DNA from: Pseudomonadota bacterium
Lineage (GTDB): Bacteria; Pseudomonadota; Alphaproteobacteria; Rhodobacterales; Rhodobacteraceae
DNA: 15,319 nucleotides
NCBI GenBank assembly: GCA_022573605.1
Contig: JACZTQ010000038.1
Coordinates: 1-15,319, forward strand
Direction: 5' to 3'
The translations under genes and the position numbers were made by a program. This document shows, in pieces, positions 10,232 to 15,319 of the stretch. Every line of letters begins with the position of its first letter. Within the stretch, counting starts at the first letter, position 1. The notes below the pieces were generated by a model that saw only the letters and a program-made list of their open reading frames with translations, did no database searches and was not told the origin of the DNA.

Positions 10232-13126
10232 ATGCTCAGGAAAAAGACGAACGGGGTTGCGGGACGCCCCCGGAGTGAGTCGATCCTGTCCAAGGCTGCC
10301 GAGAAATCGGTCGATCGCCGCGCCTTCCTGCGCGGGTCCGGTCTGGCCATCGGCGGATTGTCCGCTCTTGCCGTCACCGGCGGCACGGTCACCAAGGCCT
10401 CGGCCGCGACGGCGGCGGACAGCAAGGTCGAGATCATCAAATCGGTCTGCACCCACTGCGCGGTCGGCTGCACCGTGATGGCGGAAGTGCGCAACGACGT
10501 CTGGATCGGGCAGGAGCCCGCCTGGGACAGCCCGATCAATCTCGGCGCCCACTGCGCCAAGGGTGCAGCGGCGCGCGACGACGTCCATGGCGAGCGCCGC
10601 CTGAAATATCCGATGAAGAAGGTCGGCGGCGAGTGGGTCCGCATGTCCTGGGACGACGCCATCGACGAGATCGGCGACGGGATGCTGAAGATCCGCGAGG
10701 AAAGCGGACCCGACAGCGTCTACTGGCTCGGCTCGGCGAAGTTCAGCAACGAGCAGGCCTACCTGTTCCGCAAGTTCGCCGCCTACTGGGGCACCAACAA
10801 CGTCGATCACCAGGCGCGTATCTGTCACTCGACCACGGTCGCGGGTGTTGCCAACACCTGGGGCTACGGCGCGATGACGAACTCGATGAACGACATGCAC
10901 AACAGCCGCTCGATCCTGCTGATCGGCGGCAACCCGGCGGAAGCGCATCCGGTCTCCATGCTTCACATCCTGAAGGCGAAGGAGGAGAACAACGCGCCGC
11001 TGATCGTCTGCGACCCGCGCTTCACGCGCACCGCGGCCCATGCGGATGAATATGTCCGCCTGCGCTCGGGCACCGATGTTGCGCTGGTCTGGGGCATCCT
11101 CTGGCATATCTTCGAGAACAAGTGGGAAGACAAGGAGTTCATCCGCACGCGTGTCTGGGGAATGGACCAGATCAGGGACGAGGTGAAGAAGTGGACCCCC
11201 GAGGAGACCGAGCGCGTCACCGGCGTGCCGGGCTCGCAGCTCGAGCGGGTGGCCCGGACCATGGCCAACAACCGTCCGGGCACCCTGATCTGGTGCATGG
11301 GCGGCACCCAGCACACCAGCGGCAACAACAACACCCGCGCCTATTGCGTGCTCCAGCTCGCGCTCGGCAACATCGGCGTCGCGGGTGGCGGAACCAACAT
11401 CTTCCGCGGCCATGACAACGTGCAGGGCGCCACCGACATGTGCATACTCAGCCACACCCTGCCGGGCTACTACGGCCTGAAGCCGGGCTCGTGGGCGCAC
11501 TGGGCGCGGGTCTGGGAGGAGGACCTCGACTGGCTCAAGGGGAGGTTCGACACCATCAAGGGCAAGGACGGCAAGGACAAGCCCCTGATGAACCTCACCG
11601 GCATCCCGGTCAGCCGCTGGATCGACGGCGTGCTCGAGGACAAGGAGAACATCGACCAGCCGAACAATCTCCGGGCGATGGTTCTGTGGGGCCATGCGCC
11701 GAACAGCCAGACCCGTGGCGTGGAGATGAAGAAGGCCATGGAAATGCTGGACATGCTGGTCGTGATCAACCCGTATCCGACCGCCTCGGCGGTGCTGCCG
11801 GACCGGGACGACGGCATCTACCTGCTGCCGGCCTGCACCCAGTTCGAGACCTACGGCTCGGTGACGGCGTCGAACCGGTCGCTCCAGTGGCGCGAGCGGG
11901 TTGTGACTCCTTCGTTCGAGAGCCTGCCGGACCAGACCATCATCTCCAAGTTCGCGCACAAGTTCGGCTGGGCCGACCGCCTCTTCCGCAACATCGCGAT
12001 CGCCGAAGACGGCGAGCCGCTGGTCGAGGACATCACGCGGGAGTTCAACCGCGGCATGTGGACCATCGGCTATACCGGCCAGTCGCCGGAGCGGCTGCGG
12101 GCCCACATGGCCAACCAGCATACCTTCGACAAGACCACGCTTCTGGCAAACGGCGGACCGGTGGACGGCGAGTACTACGGCCTGCCCTGGCCCTGCTGGG
12201 GAACGCCGGAGATGGGCCATCCGGGAACGCCGCTGCTCTACGACATGTCGAAGCCGGTCTCGAAAGGCGGCCTGACCTTCCGCGCCCGGTTCGGCGTGGA
12301 ACGCAACGGCGAGAACCTGCTGGCCGAGGGCGTCTACTCGAAGGACTCGGAGATCCAGGACGGGTATCCGGAGTTCACCATGGCAATGCTCAAGGAGCTC
12401 GGCTGGGACAGCGACCTGACCGCGGCGGAACGCACTGTCATCGAAGGGATTGCCGGCGACAAGACCAACTGGAAGACCGACCTTTCGGGCGGCATCCAGC
12501 GGGTCGCGATCAAACACGAGTGCGCGCCGTTCGGCAACGCCAAGGCGCGGGCGGTCGTCTGGAACTTCCCGGACCCGGTGCCGATCCACCGCGAGCCGCT
12601 CTACACGCCGCGGCGCGATCTGGTGGCCGACTATCCGACCTACAACGACCGGCACCACTACCGCCTGCCGACGCTTTACGCGTCGATCCAGAAGATCGAC
12701 TTCTCGAAGGAGTATCCGATGATCCTCACCTCGGGACGTCTGGTCGAATACCAGGGTGCCGGCTCGGAGAGCCGTTCCAACCCCTGGCTGGCCGAGTTGC
12801 AGCAGGAGATGTTCGTCGAGATCAACCCGTTCGATGCCAACAACCGCGGCATCCGCCACGGCCAGCAGGTCTGGCTCGAAACGCCGGAGAAAGCGAGGAT
12901 CAAGATCGCGGCCCAGGTCACCGAAAGGGTCGGCCGGGGCGTCACCTGCATGCCGTTCCACTTCGCCGGGCAGTTCCAGGGCAAGGACCTGAGGGACAAG
13001 TATCCCGATGGGACCGACCCCTATGTGCTCGGCGAAAGCTCCAACACTGCGATGACCTATGGCTACGACTCGGTCACCCAGATGCAGGAGACCAAGGCCA
13101 CACTCTGCAAGATAGAAAAAGCGTAA
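10232..13126 (+). CDS. fdhA: Formate dehydrogenase catalytic subunit alpha (Mo/W-bis-MGD, Cys type)
   Basis: A 964-residue periplasmic molybdopterin oxidoreductase that oxidises formate to CO2. Order of parts: Tat signal DRRAFLRG (28-35) with a hydrophobic stretch to about 60; [4Fe-4S] ligands C73, C76, C80 and C108; catalytic C198-H199 in ARICHS, where E. coli FdnG has selenocysteine-His; bis-MGD domains; and a C-terminal molybdopterin-dinucleotide-binding region (from about 830, MILTSGRLVEYQGAG onward). Length is close to FdnG (about 1015). HQAR before the catalytic Cys and GAMTNSMNDM after it are typical for respiratory FDH. The ATG at 10232 follows GGGAG. It is followed by fdhB after 13 bp with GGGAGG. 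Molybdenum versus tungsten cannot be told. Confidence 0.97.
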   Translation: MLRKKTNGVAGRPRSESILSKAAEKSVDRRAFLRGSGLAIGGLSALAVTGGTVTKASAATAADSKVEIIKSVCTHCAVGCTVMAEVRNDVWIGQEPAWDSPINLGAHCAKGAAARDDVHGERRLKYPMKKVGGEWVRMSWDDAIDEIGDGMLKIREESGPDSVYWLGSAKFSNEQAYLFRKFAAYWGTNNVDHQARICHSTTVAGVANTWGYGAMTNSMNDMHNSRSILLIGGNPAEAHPVSMLHILKAKEENNAPLIVCDPRFTRTAAHADEYVRLRSGTDVALVWGILWHIFENKWEDKEFIRTRVWGMDQIRDEVKKWTPEETERVTGVPGSQLERVARTMANNRPGTLIWCMGGTQHTSGNNNTRAYCVLQLALGNIGVAGGGTNIFRGHDNVQGATDMCILSHTLPGYYGLKPGSWAHWARVWEEDLDWLKGRFDTIKGKDGKDKPLMNLTGIPVSRWIDGVLEDKENIDQPNNLRAMVLWGHAPNSQTRGVEMKKAMEMLDMLVVINPYPTASAVLPDRDDGIYLLPACTQFETYGSVTASNRSLQWRERVVTPSFESLPDQTIISKFAHKFGWADRLFRNIAIAEDGEPLVEDITREFNRGMWTIGYTGQSPERLRAHMANQHTFDKTTLLANGGPVDGEYYGLPWPCWGTPEMGHPGTPLLYDMSKPVSKGGLTFRARFGVERNGENLLAEGVYSKDSEIQDGYPEFTMAMLKELGWDSDLTAAERTVIEGIAGDKTNWKTDLSGGIQRVAIKHECAPFGNAKARAVVWNFPDPVPIHREPLYTPRRDLVADYPTYNDRHHYRLPTLYASIQKIDFSKEYPMILTSGRLVEYQGAGSESRSNPWLAELQQEMFVEINPFDANNRGIRHGQQVWLETPEKARIKIAAQVTERVGRGVTCMPFHFAGQFQGKDLRDKYPDGTDPYVLGESSNTAMTYGYDSVTQMQETKATLCKIEKA

Positions 13127-13139
13127 GGGAGGACGCTAG

Positions 13140-13733
13140 ATGGCACGCGTAAAATTTCTCTGCGACGCCGAGCGCTGCATCGAGTGCAACGCCTGCGTCA
13201 CTGCCTGCAAGAACGAGCATGAGGTGCCCTGGGGCATCAACCGCCGCCGGGTGGTGACCATCCGCGATGGCACCCCGGGCGAGCGGTCGATCTCGGTCGC
13301 CTGCATGCATTGTTCGGACGCGCCCTGCATGGCGGTCTGTCCGGTGGATTGCTTCTACCAGACCGCCGACGGCGTGGTGCTGCACTCCAAGGATCTGTGC
13401 ATCGGCTGCGGCTACTGCTTCTATGCCTGCCCCTTCGGGGCGCCGCAGTATCCCCAGGCGGGCAACTTCGGCAGCCGCGGCAAGATGGACAAGTGCACCT
13501 TCTGCAACGGTGGCCCGGAGGAGGATCACTCCGCCGCCGAGTTCCAGAAGTACGGCCGCAACCGTCTGGCCGAGGGCAAGCTGCCGCTTTGCGCCGAGAT
13601 GTGCGCGACCAAGGCGCTGCTGGCCGGCGACGGCAACGACGTCGCCGACATCTACCGCGAGCGCGTCGTGGCCCGTGGCTTCGGCACCGGCGCCTGGGGC
13701 TGGGGCACCGCCTATCAGCGCAAGAGCATTTGA
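13140..13733 (+). CDS. fdhB: Formate dehydrogenase iron-sulfur subunit beta (FDH3 type)
   Basis: A 197-residue electron-transfer subunit with 16 ligand cysteines for four [4Fe-4S] clusters: C13/16/19/23, C55/58/63/67, C87/90/93/97, and C119/122/151/155. It wires FdhA to the cytochrome b subunit. It has no signal peptide, as expected for a subunit exported as a passenger with FdhA. Unlike E. coli FdnH it ends about 40 residues after the last Cys and shows no C-terminal transmembrane helix, so attachment must rest on FdhC. The ATG at 13140 follows GGGAGGA immediately after the fdhA stop. It ends before a strong hairpin. Confidence 0.95.
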   Translation: MARVKFLCDAERCIECNACVTACKNEHEVPWGINRRRVVTIRDGTPGERSISVACMHCSDAPCMAVCPVDCFYQTADGVVLHSKDLCIGCGYCFYACPFGAPQYPQAGNFGSRGKMDKCTFCNGGPEEDHSAAEFQKYGRNRLAEGKLPLCAEMCATKALLAGDGNDVADIYRERVVARGFGTGAWGWGTAYQRKSI

Positions 13734-13760
13734 CGGCGGCAGGGCCTTGAGCGAAATGGC

Positions 13761-13791
13761 GACCCACCCGGGAGAAATCCCCGGGTGGGTC
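13761..13791 (+). terminator. 12-bp perfect hairpin between fdhB and fdhC
   Basis: GACCCACCCGGG (13761-13772) and CCCGGGTGGGTC (13780-13791) form a perfect 12-bp stem with a 7-nt loop, followed by only a weak T-run (CGTTTGCC). It lies in the 90-bp gap before the fdhC ribosome-binding site (GGGAGG). It could be a partial terminator that lowers fdhC relative to fdhAB, or a stabiliser of the fdhAB message. Confidence 0.55.
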
Positions 13792-13823
13792 CGTTTGCCG
13801 GTTATCTTTAGGGAGGGCAAGGC

Positions 13824-15059
13824 ATGAGCCTGCGGCGCGCGACTCTGCGACGGCGGGGTCTGGTGATTGGCCTCTCGGCCATCGGCTTCGCGATACTGAT
13901 CTTTCTCGGCAGCCTGTTCCAGGCCGCGCTGACGGTGGGCGAGGCGATGGCACAGTCCTCGGTCCGGCCGCCCGCGAATGCGGTGACCAATGCGCCGTCC
14001 GCGCCCGGCGAGGCGCGGGTTCGCGATGCGGTGGCGCCCCTGGAGGGGGCGCCGACGGCGCCGTGGGAGATCCTCGGCCCGAACTCGGACTCGACCTTGT
14101 GGGGCGAGGTCCGGCAGGGCAGCGTATTTTCCGTGACCATCCCGGACCAGAATGCCGCGACCCTGGTGCAGTCCTACGGCATTGCCTGGCAAAACACCCG
14201 CTCGATGCGCGGGCCGCTTCGCACCTACGGCACCATGTCGCTGTTCGGGATCGTCGCGCTGTTGTTCGTGTTCTACCTGTTCCGCGGCCGGATCCGGATC
14301 GAGCATGGCTTCTCGGGCACCCTGATCGAGCGCTTCAAACCGGTCGAGCGCTGCGGCCACTGGCTGCTGGCGGGCTCGTTCATCCTGCTGGCGCTCACCG
14401 GGCTGAACCTGCTCTACGGAAGGGACCTGCTGATCCCGCTGTTCGGCAAGGAGACCTTCGCCGCCATCACCCAGGGGGGCAAATGGGTGCACAACAACGT
14501 CGCCTGGGCCTTCATGCTGGGCCTGGTGATGATCTTCGTGATGTGGGTGGCCCACAACCTGCCCTCGAAGACCGATCTGAAATGGATCGCCCAGGGCGGC
14601 GGGCTGTTCACCGAGGGGGTGCATCCGCCCGCGCGCAAGTTCAACGCCGGGCAGAAGCTGATCTTCTGGGCGGTGATCCTGCTCGGCGCGTCGGTGTCGC
14701 TGAGCGGGGTGTCGCTGCTGTTCCCCTACGAGTTGCCGGTGTTCGCCACGACCTTCGCGATCCTCAACAGCCTCGGCGCCGAGGCGGTCTGGGGCGCGCC
14801 GCTGGCGACCGATCTCAGCCCGCTGGTGGAGATGCAATACGCCCAGATCTGGCACACCATGGTGGCGCTGGCGATGATCGTGGTCATCGTCGCCCATATC
14901 TACATCGGCACGCTGGGCATGGAGGGCGCCTTCGACGCCATGGGCAGCGGCATGGTCGATCGCAACTGGGCCGAGGAGCATCACGGCCTTTGGGTCGAGG
15001 AACAGGATGCCAAGGCGGGCGCATCGGACGCATCCGGCACGGCGGCACCAGCAGAATAA
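13824..15059 (+). CDS. fdhC: Formate dehydrogenase cytochrome b subunit gamma with N-terminal extension
   Basis: A 411-residue integral membrane cytochrome b that takes electrons from FdhB and reduces quinone. A first hydrophobic segment (about 12-35, signal or anchor) leads to a periplasmic Pro/Ala-rich region to about 130, ending in GPLRTYG. Hydrophobic helices follow near 137-153, 178-198, 223-244, 277-300 and 341-365. Haem-ligand candidates are H179 (ERCGHW), H223 (WVHNN), H344 (IWHT) and H358 (VAHIY). E. coli FdnI is about 217 residues, so the N-terminal 130 residues and the tail are extra; longer forms are known for FDH3-type gamma subunits. The C-terminal tail is hydrophilic (NWAEEHHGLWVEEQD). 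The ATG at 13824 follows GGGAGG. Confidence 0.95.
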   Translation: MSLRRATLRRRGLVIGLSAIGFAILIFLGSLFQAALTVGEAMAQSSVRPPANAVTNAPSAPGEARVRDAVAPLEGAPTAPWEILGPNSDSTLWGEVRQGSVFSVTIPDQNAATLVQSYGIAWQNTRSMRGPLRTYGTMSLFGIVALLFVFYLFRGRIRIEHGFSGTLIERFKPVERCGHWLLAGSFILLALTGLNLLYGRDLLIPLFGKETFAAITQGGKWVHNNVAWAFMLGLVMIFVMWVAHNLPSKTDLKWIAQGGGLFTEGVHPPARKFNAGQKLIFWAVILLGASVSLSGVSLLFPYELPVFATTFAILNSLGAEAVWGAPLATDLSPLVEMQYAQIWHTMVALAMIVVIVAHIYIGTLGMEGAFDAMGSGMVDRNWAEEHHGLWVEEQDAKAGASDASGTAAPAE

Positions 15060-15080
15060 ATGGGCCGGCGGAGTGAGCGG

Positions 15081-15319
15081 ATGCGGATCGGCGCGCTCGG
15101 CCCCGACTTGCCGATCTGGGGGTTGCTGACTTGGGTGCTGCTGACCGGCGGCGCCGTTCCCGCCGGAGCAGATGGCGGATATGCCAGCCTGGAGGGCCAT
15201 GGCGGCCCGGTCAAGGGGGTCGCGGTCTCGGCCGACGGCAACTATGCCCTGACCGCGAGCTTCGACTATTCGGTTGGCCTCTGGGACCTGCGGAGCGCCA
15301 CCCTGATCCGCTGGCTCGA
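15081..15319 (+). CDS. Exported WD40-repeat protein, N-terminal part only
   Basis: The frame is open to the window edge, giving 79 residues. An N-terminal hydrophobic stretch (PIWGLLTWVLLTGGAVPAGA) looks like a Sec signal peptide. It is followed by LEGHGGPVKGVAVSADG and LTASFDYSVGLWDL, a classic WD40 repeat with GH and WD ends. I chose the ATG at 15081 because GGAG lies 7 nt upstream; an in-frame ATG at 15060 directly follows the fdhC stop and is possible. The close spacing implies co-transcription with fdhC. Full-length relatives may be WD40 propellers fused to cytochrome c, but that part is outside the window, so the role is open: periplasmic scaffold or electron acceptor. Confidence 0.8.
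   Translation, partial: MRIGALGPDLPIWGLLTWVLLTGGAVPAGADGGYASLEGHGGPVKGVAVSADGNYALTASFDYSVGLWDLRSATLIRWL

Noticed and set aside
10800..10860. Selenocysteine insertion in the formate dehydrogenase
   Set aside because: The active-site codon is TGT (Cys198), not TGA, so no recoding is needed.
9767..12961. Very long minus-strand open frame (over 1000 codons) opposite fdhA
   Set aside because: It lies antisense to a clearly identified formate dehydrogenase; its Arg/His/Val-rich translation has no recognisable domain and is typical of GC-rich antisense frames.
13074..15200. Minus-strand open frame of 708 codons opposite fdhB and fdhC
   Set aside because: Covers three well-supported plus-strand genes and has no family resemblance.
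1..15319. CRISPR array, prophage, toxin-antitoxin or other defence cassette
   Set aside because: No regularly spaced repeats with unique spacers, no integrase or transposase, and every sizeable gene is metabolic, Fe-S-related or a formate dehydrogenase accessory.

Overview
The window is GC-rich (roughly two thirds G+C by eye), densely packed DNA from a Gram-negative bacterium, most likely an alphaproteobacterium. Reasons: Mrp sits with small alphaproteobacterial-type DUF proteins, there is a respiratory formate dehydrogenase locus with DUF3305/DUF3306/TorD, CTTGA-loop palindromic repeats are present, and Tat signals are abundant. There are 15 protein genes, the last cut by the window edge. 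I see no rRNA, tRNA, CRISPR array, transposase or phage gene. Family names come from reading the translations and recalling the families; no database search was run.

Left block, minus strand (59-2654): a Tat-exported cyclase-family hydrolase, a short-chain dehydrogenase close to DHRS6/2-keto-3-deoxy-L-fuconate dehydrogenase, and a fumarylacetoacetate-hydrolase-family enzyme. The last two look like consecutive steps of an oxidative sugar-acid (fuconate/rhamnonate-like) pathway. Palindromic repeats fill the gaps in this block.

Middle block, minus strand (2866-7510): a 673-residue protein with four [4Fe-4S] motifs and an extra CxxC pair. It is followed by four genes joined by 4-bp start/stop overlaps: a DUF6494-like small protein, the Mrp/ApbC Fe-S carrier ATPase, a biotin/lipoate-ligase-like protein with a DUF4444-like C-terminus, and a DUF6505-like protein. 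This reads as an Fe-S supply or electron-transfer unit of largely unknown biochemistry.

Right block, plus strand (7714-15319), divergent from the middle block across a 203-bp gap: DUF3305, DUF3306, a TorD-type chaperone, a 65-residue 'formate dehydrogenase region Tat target' protein, then fdhA (Mo/W-bis-MGD catalytic subunit, Cys rather than Sec), fdhB (four [4Fe-4S]), fdhC (di-haem cytochrome b with a long N-terminal extension), and the start of an exported WD40-repeat protein. Together these would oxidise formate on the periplasmic side and pass electrons through FdhB and FdhC to quinone. TorD, the small Tat protein and the DUF proteins would act in maturation.

The most interesting points are the poorly described accessory genes around a conventional enzyme: the four-gene overlap unit with Mrp, the multi-cluster protein head-to-head with the formate dehydrogenase genes, and the secreted WD40 protein directly after fdhC. 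Two promoter candidates overlap or adjoin 9-bp inverted repeats, a 12-bp hairpin separates fdhB from fdhC, and a 23-bp tandem repeat has copied the end of the TorD gene.
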